Source of the DNA: Desmonostoc geniculatum HA4340-LM1
GTDB taxonomy: Bacteria; Cyanobacteriota; Cyanobacteriia; Cyanobacteriales; Nostocaceae
Length of the DNA: 64,000 nucleotides
Reading direction: 5' to 3'
Assembly (NCBI GenBank): GCA_019359545.1
Contig: JAHHHB010000005.1
Span: 62,001-126,000, forward strand
Under the pieces are notes generated by a model that saw only the letters and a program-made list of their open reading frames with translations, was not told the origin of the DNA and ran no database searches. The position numbers and the translations under genes were made by a program. Numbering within the stretch: the stretch's first letter is position 1; the number at the start of each line of letters is the position of its first letter. This document shows, piece by piece, positions 28,685 through 37,643 of this stretch.

Positions 28685-31144
28685 ATGTCTCAAAATCGTA
28701 GCACTTGGTACTGGGACTTTGGGATAGTGAGTACTCTAGGAATTGCTGGAGTACTCACTTACTGTGAGGGTTTTGCTTTAGCCCAAATTCAAAAGGATGA
28801 CACCCTTGGAGTTGAAAGTTCAATCATTACACCAAAGTTAATTGATGGTCACTCTATAGACCAGATTGATGGAGGCGCAATTCGTGGTAAAAACTTGTTC
28901 CACAGTTTTGAAAAATTTTCTGTCTCTGCGGGAAAAACAGCCTATTTTAACAATTCAATAGATACTCAGAATATTATCAGTCGAGTCACGGGCAATTCTA
29001 TTTCTAATATAGATGGCATTCTCAAAGCTAATGGTGCTGCCAACCTATTTTTGATTAATCCCAACGGCATTGTTTTTGGAGCAAATGCTTCTTTAAACAT
29101 CGGTGGTTCATTCGTGGCGAGTACGGCAAGTAGTTTAAATTTTGCTGATGGTATAAAGTTTAGTGCTACGGCTCCTGAATCTGCACCTTTGCTAACAGTA
29201 AGTGTTCCTATTGGCTTACAATTTGGAGCAACTGCGGCTCCCATTCGCAATCAATCCCAAGCAAGTCCAGAAGGCGCAACTAATACCTTAAGACAAGGTG
29301 TTGGTCTACAGGTACAGTCAGGTAAAACCTTGGCATTGATAGGCGGTGACATAACACTAGAGGGCGGAAATTTAACGGCAAAAGCAGGAAAAATTGAGTT
29401 AGGAAGCGTCGCTCCTAATAGTTTGGTCAGTCTGAGTTCAACGAATCAAGCTTGGACATTTGGATATGAAGGTGTTGAAAATTTTCAGAATATCGAACTA
29501 ATCAAGTTAAATGAAATTCCATCTACTGTAGATACTAGTGGCGAAAGTGGCGGCGATATCCACTTGCAAGGCAAGAATGTGCTGGTAACTGACTGTGCAT
29601 ACGTGTTAGCTATTACCTGGGGAGTGCAACCAGGAGGAACTTTGGCACTGAACGCTTCTGAGTCTGTAGAACTCAAAGGAAATGTGTTGTTTTCTACTGG
29701 AACTTTCAACACCGGAAACTCTGGAAGCATAAATATCACTACCAAGAAGTTCATTGCCAGAGATGGAGCGCAAATATTTATGTATAATGTCGGCTCAGGA
29801 CTAGCGGGGGAATTGACTATAAACGCCTCAGATTCAGTAGAACTTATCAGCGGCATCCCCATTCCTCTATTTCAAGATGGTAGTGATTTACTATCCAGTG
29901 GATTATTTAGTGAAACTTATGGCAGTCAAAATGCAGGCACCATAACAATTAACACTGCAAAGTTGCGTATCGAGGGAGGAGCAAGAATATCAACAAGTTC
30001 TGAAGGCATCTATCAGTTTCGTCTGAACCAATTTACACCAGTTACAGGAAAAGGAGGAAAGTTGACGGTGAACGCCTCTGAATTTATAGAACTAATTGGA
30101 ACCTCACCAAATGGTTCTAAGCTCAGCGGCTTGTTTTCTGGAACTCAAGGGCCTGGAGATGGGGGAGACTTGACGGTAACAACAGGCCAATTGATTATCA
30201 AAGATGGGGCTGCAATAACTGTTAACAGCGAAGCTCGAAAGGATGTAATTTATGTTGTGGGAGATCCAAAAAATTTAGGGAAAGCAGGCGATTTAGATAT
30301 AACTGCTAACTCTATATTGCTGGACAACAAAGGAAAACTCACATCTAATAGTGAATCAGGCAAAGGTGGAAATATTAGGTTACAGCCACGAGATTTGTTA
30401 TTGATGCGCGGCAACAGTCAAATATCGACTAACGCCGGAGGTGATAAAACTGGCGGTAACATCACCATCAATGCACCTAATGGCTTTCTTGTCACCCCTC
30501 TTTTTGGAAATAGCGATATCACGGCCAATGCCTTCTCTGGCCCTGGTGGTAAGATTGCGATCGCCACTAAAAATATCTTTGGATTTGTGCCACGCACTCG
30601 TGCAGAGGTAGAGAGTTTAGATGCACAACAAATAAACCCAAATAACCTGCCAACAAGTGATATCACGGCATTTTCTCAGCAAAATCCTTCCTTAAATGGC
30701 ACTGTACAAATTAATTCACCAGATGCAGATCCCAGTAAAGGATTAGTGCCATTGCCGGTAAATATAGTTGATGCTTCCCAGCAAATTGTTGCTGGTTGTG
30801 GTTCTGGTGCAAAAATAGCCAGGAGTTCATTTACTCACAGTGGGCGTGGAGGAATAGGAGCCGATCCTACACAGCCGTTGATAGCTGATGCAGTGCTAGC
30901 AGATTGGATAACACTAAATCCAGAAACTGAAAACCGTGCTGAAGGAATCGAGAATAAAGATATTCAGGGGCAACGAAACACAGACGATTCACAAAAAGTT
31001 GATTCTGTCAACAAACCTAGTGAAATTGTCGAAGCCCAAGGCTGGATATTCGATGCCAATGGTAACGTGGTTTTGGTTGCTGAAGTACCCACTGGGATGC
31101 CTCATAGTTCGTTACTTACTGTTGCGTCTTGTCCAGCTAATTGA
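28685..31144 (+). CDS. Two-partner-secretion exoprotein, filamentous-hemagglutinin type
   Basis: Large beta-helical surface protein that needs a TpsB/ShlB-type outer-membrane partner, not found here. Residues about 1-35 form a signal (GFALAQIQ). The TPS domain follows with its hallmark NPNGIVFGANASLNIGGSFVAST near 118-140. The rest is repeats rich in Gly, Ser, Asn such as GGDLTVT and GKAGDLDITANS, which build the helix. Near the end comes a two-Cys segment (VAGCGSG ... TVASCPAN). 819 residues is mid-range for cyanobacterial members. Confidence 0.92.
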   Translation: MSQNRSTWYWDFGIVSTLGIAGVLTYCEGFALAQIQKDDTLGVESSIITPKLIDGHSIDQIDGGAIRGKNLFHSFEKFSVSAGKTAYFNNSIDTQNIISRVTGNSISNIDGILKANGAANLFLINPNGIVFGANASLNIGGSFVASTASSLNFADGIKFSATAPESAPLLTVSVPIGLQFGATAAPIRNQSQASPEGATNTLRQGVGLQVQSGKTLALIGGDITLEGGNLTAKAGKIELGSVAPNSLVSLSSTNQAWTFGYEGVENFQNIELIKLNEIPSTVDTSGESGGDIHLQGKNVLVTDCAYVLAITWGVQPGGTLALNASESVELKGNVLFSTGTFNTGNSGSINITTKKFIARDGAQIFMYNVGSGLAGELTINASDSVELISGIPIPLFQDGSDLLSSGLFSETYGSQNAGTITINTAKLRIEGGARISTSSEGIYQFRLNQFTPVTGKGGKLTVNASEFIELIGTSPNGSKLSGLFSGTQGPGDGGDLTVTTGQLIIKDGAAITVNSEARKDVIYVVGDPKNLGKAGDLDITANSILLDNKGKLTSNSESGKGGNIRLQPRDLLLMRGNSQISTNAGGDKTGGNITINAPNGFLVTPLFGNSDITANAFSGPGGKIAIATKNIFGFVPRTRAEVESLDAQQINPNNLPTSDITAFSQQNPSLNGTVQINSPDADPSKGLVPLPVNIVDASQQIVAGCGSGAKIARSSFTHSGRGGIGADPTQPLIADAVLADWITLNPETENRAEGIENKDIQGQRNTDDSQKVDSVNKPSEIVEAQGWIFDANGNVVLVAEVPTGMPHSSLLTVASCPAN

Positions 31145-31360
31145 AAATTGACTTTGTTGCTACCTCAAATAAAAGTTTTAACCATCTGGTGAATCACCCC
31201 TTATAGTTCCTAATTCAATAGTCAAATATAAGCAGACCCGCTCATATTTTTCAAAATAGGCATTTTGAACCCAGCTTTCGCACCTTTTCATGAAAAAATG
31301 CGTAATTTAATCCTGAAAACGGGTATTACAAATAAGTGCTTTAGATTAAATAGGTTTGTA

Positions 31361-31924
31361 ATGATGATTTTAGACTTGAGAAAAATTGGTGCTGTGTGTG
31401 CTGTATTTTTATTAGTCAGCGTTAGCAGCTTTCACAAATCAGCGGTAGCTACTATCAACAATCAGTCCCAATTGATAGCACAAGGACAGACTAGAATCCA
31501 GCCACATCCAGTTTTTAAGTCGATTTTGCCCAAGTTGCAGCAAAAAACTCAAATTAAGATTTTATTGCCGAAGTTTATTCCTGAATCGGATGGAGAAAAC
31601 CCAATTTACGCAATTATAGAAACTGCTAGCCAAAAAAGGTACGATATTTTACTTGGTTTTAGTCCCGACTGTAGTGGTGGAACTGCTTGTCGTTTGGGTG
31701 TGCTTTCTGCTGAAGCGGTAACCCGGAAAACACCACAGCTGACTGGTAAAGCCGTGTCTTTAGCTAAGGGTATTACTGGCTATTTTGTGGATTTTAATTG
31801 TGGTGCTAATTGTTCAGATGCTACCTTGACTTGGCGACAACAGGGTGTGCAGTATACTGTTGGATTGAAAGCTGGCGATCGCACTTCTTTAGTGAAAATG
31901 GCTAATTCTGCAATTAATCCCTAA
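31361..31924 (+). CDS. Secreted hypothetical protein
   Basis: Start set at the ATG giving MMILDLRKIGAVCAVFLLVSV, a clear signal peptide ending near AVAT; the frame is open upstream from a TTG. The mature part (about 160 residues) has a globular pattern with two Cys pairs (DCSGGTAC and FNCGANC) that could form disulfides, and a conserved-looking ITGYFVDFNCGANCSDATLTW segment. I do not know the family. Lies 216 bp after the exoprotein gene in the same direction. Confidence 0.75.
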   Translation: MMILDLRKIGAVCAVFLLVSVSSFHKSAVATINNQSQLIAQGQTRIQPHPVFKSILPKLQQKTQIKILLPKFIPESDGENPIYAIIETASQKRYDILLGFSPDCSGGTACRLGVLSAEAVTRKTPQLTGKAVSLAKGITGYFVDFNCGANCSDATLTWRQQGVQYTVGLKAGDRTSLVKMANSAINP

Positions 31925-32018
31925 ATACGCGGTATCAATTCTCAATAGCCGTAACAATCGAGTTACGGGGTATTCTTCTATGATTGAAGTGGAATGTTCA
32001 TTCGAGGGGTCTTGCTTT

Positions 32019-32153
32019 ATGCAACTGGAAGAGTATTTCAACGTGCTTGCAACCGATGACATCCGACTCAAAGGAACCCGCATCGGGATTGAGAGCATTC
32101 TTTACCAGGGCAAACGCATGTGTGACTCGTTCCTAAGCCAATACATAACTTAG
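32019..32153 (+). pseudogene. DUF433 antitoxin-like gene, 5' fragment
   Basis: Reads MQLEEYFNVLATDDIRLKGT then RIGIESILY, the conserved start of DUF433 proteins, which often pair with toxins. After ILY the match ends and a stop follows 15 codons later, where group-II-intron-like sequence begins (GTGTGAC at 32120). The expected remainder (about 30-40 residues with the helix-turn-helix) is missing. Most simply, an intron inserted and the 3' exon was lost. Confidence 0.7.
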
Positions 32154-32415
32154 GGTGAGAACGCCAAGGAACAGAACCTTGAAAACCTCATAACTAAACC
32201 TGGGATAGAGGTGAAAGTCCTCTCCTACAAGGGTAGTAGTGACTCCCGACCTGCCCACAGCGACCAAACTCGGAATTTTGGAGACTGAAGCTGGGAACAG
32301 GGCGCAATCAGAGCCAAAGCAGATCAGGCACACTGGCGCTAATGGGGAGATAGTACGGATAAACAAGACCTCTAAAAGCGTCTGATGCCCAAGCGGTAAT
32401 CTGAATAAATTATAC
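32120..32415 (+). mobile_element. Group II intron 5' ribozyme fragment
   Basis: Begins GTGTGAC, matching the GUGYG 5' end of bacterial group II introns, and continues with domain-I-like features: GATAGAGGTGAAAGTCCTCT, CCCACAGCGACCAAACT and GAACAGGGCGCAATCAG. No reverse transcriptase ORF and no recognisable domain V follow, so it is a dead 5' piece. Confidence 0.6.
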
Positions 32416-32545
32416 CGACTTCATACTCTAATCTCGCGGCAATATATGCGTTTTAGCCGCAAAACCCTTGAGATGAGTATAGGCGAAGTGGTCTATCCTA
32501 CGTTATCGCAAATCTCAGGTTTGGAACGAGTAAAAACGATGCTGA

Positions 32546-32725
32546 GGTCTGGGGACTGGTCGTCGCATTCGTCAAGACAACGCCCCTCTTAATTTCTCTG
32601 TTTTACGGCGTCTATCTTTGAATCTTTTAAGTCGAGACACTTCGGTACGTGGAAGTATTGCGATGAAACGATATCGCGCCGGATTAGACAATAATTATCT
32701 AGCTAAAATCATCGCTACTGTCTAG
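32546..32725 (+). pseudogene. ISAs1-family transposase, C-terminal remnant
   Basis: Translation of 32576-32725 gives DNAPLNFSVLRRLSLNLLSR, then DTSVRGSIAMKRYRAGLDNN and YLAKIIATV with a stop. This is the characteristic end of ISAs1 transposases. A stop codon closes the frame upstream at 32543, so only about 60 codons remain. Confidence 0.75.
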
Positions 32726-32809
32726 GTCATTTCAAGCAGAAGTAAAACCATAACTATTCAATGGTTTTAGGTTGACTAAAACCAGCTTGGCATGACAAAA
32801 AACTAGTAA

Positions 32810-33187
32810 ATGCACAGCCGTAAAGATTTGGGACGTATCAAATGCACCGATGAGTTACCATGCAAAAAAATAATTGTTTGTCAAATAAATTTAGATGCGT
32901 TTACCCTGCAAGTCAAAGCACGTTATAGCAAGACAATTGATGACGCTACTTGGAAGATTACTGAAGAAGAAATTGAGAAAAATCAGATTTTAGTTTGTAT
33001 TTATATACAAGAAAAAATTGAGATAAATCAAAATAGTTATAGTTTAATCTATGCAGGATTTTTACCTACTAGCTTGATGAAAAACCAAAAAGAAGTTTAT
33101 CTACGGATAAATGATTTGTTATACATAGGCGGATTACAAAACTATTTGTATTCAAATTTTGTTGATTCGCCAACATTGAGCTTTTGA
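32810..33187 (+). CDS. Hypothetical protein, AT-rich
   Basis: 125 residues without recognised family; codon use is more AT-rich than the neighbours, fitting transfer together with the surrounding mobile debris. The body has alternating beta-like stretches (KIIVCQINLDAFTLQVKARY, ILVCIYIQEKIEINQNSYSLIYAGFLP, RINDLLYIGGLQNYL). No signal peptide. The ATG at 32810 has no clear ribosome site; a later start is possible. Confidence 0.5.
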   Translation: MHSRKDLGRIKCTDELPCKKIIVCQINLDAFTLQVKARYSKTIDDATWKITEEEIEKNQILVCIYIQEKIEINQNSYSLIYAGFLPTSLMKNQKEVYLRINDLLYIGGLQNYLYSNFVDSPTLSF

Positions 33188-33358
33188 ACGAGTGTGCGAT
33201 CGCGCTAACGTACTTCCTCATCTTCATCTTCCATCTGCTGCAACCGCTGTTCAAGGAGCCAACAATAGTAGTCTAGGACAAGACTAGCGATCGCCCTCAC
33301 TCCCGCACCGGATACCGTCGCATCATCTCTGCAACCGCCACCGCCTCACCGTCTGCTG

Positions 33359-33579
33359 TATAGAACCCATTTGGGATCTGTGAGGACGAGCTAAGATAAA
33401 AAATAAATGCCATATTCCAGTAGCTTAAGCGACAAAGAGTGGGAACTCATAGAACCATTACTGCCCCAAAAGAAGAAAACTAAACCGCCTTTGTGGACAA
33501 AAAGAGAAATTCTGGATGGCATCTTCTATCAACTGAAAAACGGCTGTAATTGGTGTGATCATCCCAAATGGGTTCTATA
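33359..33579 (+). mobile_element. Internally deleted IS5-type element (MITE)
   Basis: Perfect inverted ends TATAGAACCCATTTGGGAT (33359-33377) and ATCCCAAATGGGTTCTATA (33561-33579), with TA probably the target duplication. Inside, an ORF from ATG 33407 reads MPYSSSLSDKEWELIEPLLP through KNGCNWCD, the first 51 residues of an IS5-family transposase, then runs straight into the right end. About 700 bp of the parent IS is missing, so it can only move with a helper transposase. Confidence 0.85.
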
Positions 33580-33624
33580 AGCTTATAGGAATTTTTTAGT
33601 AAGATTAACAGGAGAGTGAACTTT

Positions 33625-34962
33625 ATGCTAAACTCTTTTGAGTCCGCCCTCTACAAACGTTTACAAGATTTTGAATTAGATGACCCAACCCATGAATTTG
33701 GATTTACGCATCATCTCATGAAAAATCAGGGCTGGACGCAGACCTATGCACACAGAGCGATCGCAGAGTACAAAAAATTTGCATTTTTAACAGTGGTAGC
33801 TAATCATCAAGTAGTGCCATCCGATCAGGTCGATCAGGTGTGGCACGCTCATGTGCTGCTAACACAGTCTTACTGGGAAGAATTCTGCCCAAAGGTGTTG
33901 GGGAAAAAACTGCACCATCATCCGGCACGGGGTGGACGGACAGAACGTGCAGAATTCCATCACCTGTACGTGCAAACAATTACTAGCTATCGCTATTTTT
34001 TTGGTTCTCCACCAGAAGATATTTGGTCACCCCCCGATGTTCGATTTGGTGCAGAACTAAAGATGCGACGAGTTAACTTAAGCGAGCATTGGGTGATTCC
34101 CAAACGTTTGCCTCAATTGCGGCTTGCTCAACCCTTAGGCGCGATCGCAATAATTACCTTTGTGACTGTTGGCTGTGTAGATGCAGGTCAAAAATCTACC
34201 CTTGGGCGATTTGTGAGTGATTTAATCGCCAATCATTCTATAACCATTTTGAGTGTATCTATCCTCCTTGGGCTGATTTTGCGTTACTGGATCCGCATAC
34301 CTAGCAAACAACCACAAAAGCCTCAACTGGATATTTATGAAATGGCTTATTTGGCAGGTGGGAAATTGCGAGCAGTAGAGTTAGCAATTACACAACTCGT
34401 GCATCAAGGATATCTGCGCCCAAATTTGCGCCATCGTACTTTGGCGATCGAAAAAGCGCTTACCCCTGGAGCAACCAATTTGGAACGACAGGTGATGCAA
34501 CAGGTTCATCAAACTCCACATTTACAGAGCCTACGGCAAACAAGCAAATACAAAACCGATTTTCTCCAAAAACGATTGGAGGAAGAGAAACTTTTGCTCA
34601 CAGGGTGGGCAGCCACCATCGCAATGAGTTTTGGACTCTTCTTCATAATCACAATTTTGGCTGGAGTAGCATCATTTTTTCTAAATAAACCATTGATCAA
34701 AATCGCCGCATTTGTGGATATCATTACAATACTGTGGACAGCCATCGGTATTATCACTGCCTGTTGTCTTGTCCCTTCTGTCCGAACTCGCTGGGGTAGT
34801 AAGATACTTGCAGACATCAAAAAAAATCACGATGTCTACGATGTGACACAAAGATTTGCCCTTTATGGCTATGGGGTGCTGTCGGGTGGAGCGCTGGACG
34901 ATTTAAAGCAGATGTTTAAAGCAGACGACGCGGAAGCTGCTTCAGGGGGCTGTGGCTGCTAG
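33625..34962 (+). CDS. TIGR04222-type membrane protein with N-terminal glycine-rich-domain-protein-like region
   Basis: About 445 residues; the ATG start has AGGAG 10 nt upstream (a GTG 9 nt earlier is too close). The N-terminal 150 residues contain DQVDQVWHAHVLLTQSYWEEFC and LGKKLHHHPARGG, like the DUF1399/GRDP-type domain. Membrane helices lie at about 178-195, 210-230, 330-355 and 365-390. The segment DIYEMAYLAGGKLRAVELAI is the TIGR04222 hallmark, and the protein ends in a Cys-Gly tail (SGGCGC). Biochemical role unknown. It converges with the methyltransferase gene, sharing 4 bp. Confidence 0.85.
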   Translation: MLNSFESALYKRLQDFELDDPTHEFGFTHHLMKNQGWTQTYAHRAIAEYKKFAFLTVVANHQVVPSDQVDQVWHAHVLLTQSYWEEFCPKVLGKKLHHHPARGGRTERAEFHHLYVQTITSYRYFFGSPPEDIWSPPDVRFGAELKMRRVNLSEHWVIPKRLPQLRLAQPLGAIAIITFVTVGCVDAGQKSTLGRFVSDLIANHSITILSVSILLGLILRYWIRIPSKQPQKPQLDIYEMAYLAGGKLRAVELAITQLVHQGYLRPNLRHRTLAIEKALTPGATNLERQVMQQVHQTPHLQSLRQTSKYKTDFLQKRLEEEKLLLTGWAATIAMSFGLFFIITILAGVASFFLNKPLIKIAAFVDIITILWTAIGIITACCLVPSVRTRWGSKILADIKKNHDVYDVTQRFALYGYGVLSGGALDDLKQMFKADDAEAASGGCGC

Positions 34963-35561
34963 CTCGATCTCACCTGAAAAATTGCCAAATGTTCTTCGCC
35001 TTTGCGGCCGGCGATGGAATCCTTCGCAGCCTTAAACAAGATGATATCGAAGTAGGGTAAAAAGCTATCCAAAATTGCCTGTGGCTTGATGCCAAATGGG
35101 GGGCCATCTAACCGATTATGGCTATAAAACAGGGCAATCAGTTGACCATTGGGACGTAGTAAATTTTTTACAACCCGTACATATTGCGATCGCAGCGTTG
35201 GATCGATGGCACAAAAACAAGTATGTTCTAATACGTAATCAAAACTATGTAGAAATTCTGCTTCCAATTCAAAAATGTTGCGTTGTAAAAAGTGAACCTT
35301 CAGTTCTCGTGCTTTGGCAATAGTAGAGGCACGCGCAATCGCGCTGGCAGCAAAATCAAACCCAATGACATCAAACCCTGCTGTTGAAAATAACATCGCA
35401 TCCTGTCCGCTTCCACAGCCTAGAACTGCCATTCGTCCAGGCTTGGGGGCTTGAGATGATGCCAGAAGATTGATCAATGGTGGAGCCGGACAGCCCAAAT
35501 CCCAAGGATCTCGGTTTTCTTGATACCGTTTTTCCCAAGCTTCAGCGCTGAGGTCAATCAT
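34959..35561 (-). CDS. SAM-dependent methyltransferase, TPMT-like
   Basis: 200 residues resembling thiol/thiopurine/halide methyltransferases. The N-terminus WEKRYQENRDPWDLGCPAPPL is typical of that group. SAM motif I reads MAVLGCGSGQDAMLFS near residue 44 with the acidic partner in VIGFDFAASAI; the post-motif (DYVLEHTCFCAIDP) matches TPMT relatives. Substrate not predictable: small thiols, selenide or halide are possible. It overlaps the 3' end of the convergent membrane-protein gene by 4 bp. Confidence 0.85.
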   Translation of the reverse strand: MIDLSAEAWEKRYQENRDPWDLGCPAPPLINLLASSQAPKPGRMAVLGCGSGQDAMLFSTAGFDVIGFDFAASAIARASTIAKARELKVHFLQRNIFELEAEFLHSFDYVLEHTCFCAIDPTLRSQYVRVVKNLLRPNGQLIALFYSHNRLDGPPFGIKPQAILDSFLPYFDIILFKAAKDSIAGRKGEEHLAIFQVRSS

Positions 35562-36360
35562 GATTGAATTCTAAAACAGCAACAATCTCAAATTAAAAAT
35601 GACTATGGTGATTTTGTTTTGTTTGTTCTATCATTTTTTCAATAACTGTGGCAAGTTCTTGCCGACCAATAAAATGTGCGATCGCCCTCATCACCCTCCA
35701 CGCCACCTGATTCCCAATCTTTCACACACTCAAGCGGCTTTTTAGAATGAAAAAAGCAATTAGTAAAACTGCTTTTCAAGGGTATCAGTTAGAATACTTT
35801 CGCCAGAAAGCAGCGAAAAGTCGCTTCCTAGAGATTTCAAGTTTGACTTTGCTTGTAGATGCATTCTACTTTCCCTAAAACTTCCATACATTTGGCATCT
35901 AAATCCCACTTTGCCTTTGCTCAGTTGCTTTAATAATGCTTGACAAAAACCATAAGTGTTTGTTTGGGTTGATGTAAAATGATTTAAGTCCACTGACTGT
36001 AGTCAATCCTAACCATACATACATTTGATTGATAAAGCAAGACTTTTATTGTAGTAATTTTACGGTTCTTTAGAGGATGGCTAGGACAGGATACTTAGCT
36101 GCGTTGCGTGGATTTGAGTTAAAAAATTTGACTTTTGGATATTGTCTATCGTAATGATAGTTACGGTGTTGTGAAGATCGTGCGTGCGATCGCCCCCAAT
36201 GGCATTTGCGAGTCCAACAATAGGCTATCAGCTTGTTGTATGGCGTTTGGCTGGCCTGCGCCTTAAAAAAACTTGAATTTTACAACTATTTCAAGAGGAA
36301 ATTATCTCAGAGTCTGCCATTTATAAAAGAAGACAATAAAAGGCGCAAGTCCCCAATAAG
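35562..36360. other. Long intergenic stretch
   Basis: About 800 bp. A 77-codon minus-strand ORF (35760-35993) shows no motif or ribosome site and is not annotated. HIP1 octamers occur at 35680 and 36187. AT-rich 36030-36140 may hold remnants, but nothing recognisable. Promoter of the DUF39 gene should be near 36270-36350. Confidence 0.45.
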
Positions 36361-37530
36361 ATGCGAACAATTGCAGAAATTAACGACAAAATTAGCCGCC
36401 AACGTGCGGTAGTGTTGACAACCGAAGAATTAAAAGCGCGAGTTATCGAAATCGGTGTTACTAAAGCTGCTAAAGAAGTTGATGTCATTACCACTGGCAC
36501 TTTTGAGCCAATGGAATCAAGTGGTGCAATTATCAATCTTGGGCACACTGACCCCCCGATAAAAATTCGCCGTTGCTGGTTAGATGGCGTTCCAGCTTAC
36601 TCTGGTTTTGGAGCAGTAGATTTGTATTTGGGTGCCAGTTGTGGTGTGGAAGCGATTGATGGCGAAGAAGTCCGAGAACGCGGCGGCGGTCATGTCATCC
36701 AAGATTTGATCGCTGGCAAACCTATACATGTCAGAGCGCAAGGACAAGTAACAGATTGTTACCCCAGAGCGACATTTGAAACTACAATTACTAGTCAAAC
36801 AATCAATCAATTTTATTTATTTAATCCGCGTAATCTTTATCAAAATTTTATTGTTGGTGTGAATGGTGGCGATCGCCCACTTTTCACTTACTTGGGGCCT
36901 TTACAACCACGTCTGGGGAATGCCGTTTACTCTAATCCCGGTGCAATTTCCCCCTTACTCAACGACCCCGATTTACAGCTCGTTGGTATAGGTACAAGAA
37001 TTTTTTTAGGCGGTGGTGTTGGCTATGTCGCCTGGGAAGGCACTCAGCACTTTCCCTTACAAAAGCGTTTAGCCAATCGCACACCCATTGGGCCTGCTGC
37101 TACTCTGGCTTTAATTGGCGATGCCAAGCAAATGGATGCTCATTGGGTGCGGGGTTGCTACTTCAAAAGTTACGGGCCTTCATTGATGTTAGGCGTTGGT
37201 ATACCACTCCCCGTATTAAATGAACAAGTAGTTGAACACTGTGCCGTACAAGATCGAGACTTAGTAGCCCCAATAGTAGACTTTTCCATTCCCCGGCGTG
37301 TCCGTCCCACCTTTGGTTTAGTGAGTTACGCTCAACTTAAATCAGGCCGGATCGCCATCGAGGGCAAAGCAGTACGCTGTGCCCCCTTAGCGAGTTTGTT
37401 TTTTTCCAGGCAAGTTGCCCAAGAGTTAAAACAATGGATTGAAGCAGGTAAGTTTACCCTTACAGAACCAGTTTCTCCAATTCCGATGGAGCGTTCTTTT
37501 CTACCGCAAGATCGTTGGACGGATTTTTGA
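36361..37530 (+). CDS. DUF39 homocysteine-biosynthesis protein
   Basis: Member of the DUF39 group shown in methanogens to take part in homocysteine formation from aspartate semialdehyde and sulfide. 389 residues. Visible conserved stretches: RTIAEINDKISRQRAVVLT, TTGTFEPMESSGAIINLGHT, FGAVDLYLGASCGV with a candidate catalytic Cys, IFLGGGVGYVAWEGTQHF and the C-terminal VPI-type IVDFSIPRRVRPTFGLVSYAQLKSG. No NIL/ferredoxin partner gene (as in archaea) is adjacent, so it may act with a partner elsewhere. Confidence 0.85.
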   Translation: MRTIAEINDKISRQRAVVLTTEELKARVIEIGVTKAAKEVDVITTGTFEPMESSGAIINLGHTDPPIKIRRCWLDGVPAYSGFGAVDLYLGASCGVEAIDGEEVRERGGGHVIQDLIAGKPIHVRAQGQVTDCYPRATFETTITSQTINQFYLFNPRNLYQNFIVGVNGGDRPLFTYLGPLQPRLGNAVYSNPGAISPLLNDPDLQLVGIGTRIFLGGGVGYVAWEGTQHFPLQKRLANRTPIGPAATLALIGDAKQMDAHWVRGCYFKSYGPSLMLGVGIPLPVLNEQVVEHCAVQDRDLVAPIVDFSIPRRVRPTFGLVSYAQLKSGRIAIEGKAVRCAPLASLFFSRQVAQELKQWIEAGKFTLTEPVSPIPMERSFLPQDRWTDF

Positions 37531-37534
37531 TCCT

Positions 37535-37642
37535 GGGGAGTGAGGAGTGAGGAGTGAGGAGTTAGGAGTTAGGAGTTAGGAGTTAGGAGTGAGGAGTTAT
37601 TATTCTCCCCTCTGCTCCCCCCTGCTCCCCCTGCTCCCCCTG
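37535..37642. repeat. TTAGGAG/GTGAGGA heptamers followed by CTGCTCCCC units
   Basis: Composite repeat: GGAGTGAGGAGTTAGGAGTT array, an ATTATTCTCCCC joint, then CTGCTCCCCC units. This same layout (purine array, AT joint, pyrimidine array) is found inside the trpE/pabB-like gene and at 54470-54545. Confidence 0.65.
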
Positions 37643-37643
37643 C

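Noticed and set aside
33190-33340. Short minus-strand frame ending LDYYCWLLEQRLQQMEDEDE
   Set aside because: About 46 codons without start and without family match; could be a gene tail but cannot be supported.
35760-35993. 77-codon minus-strand ORF in a long gap
   Set aside because: No recognisable domain, no ribosome site, and composition similar to surrounding non-coding DNA; not enough support.
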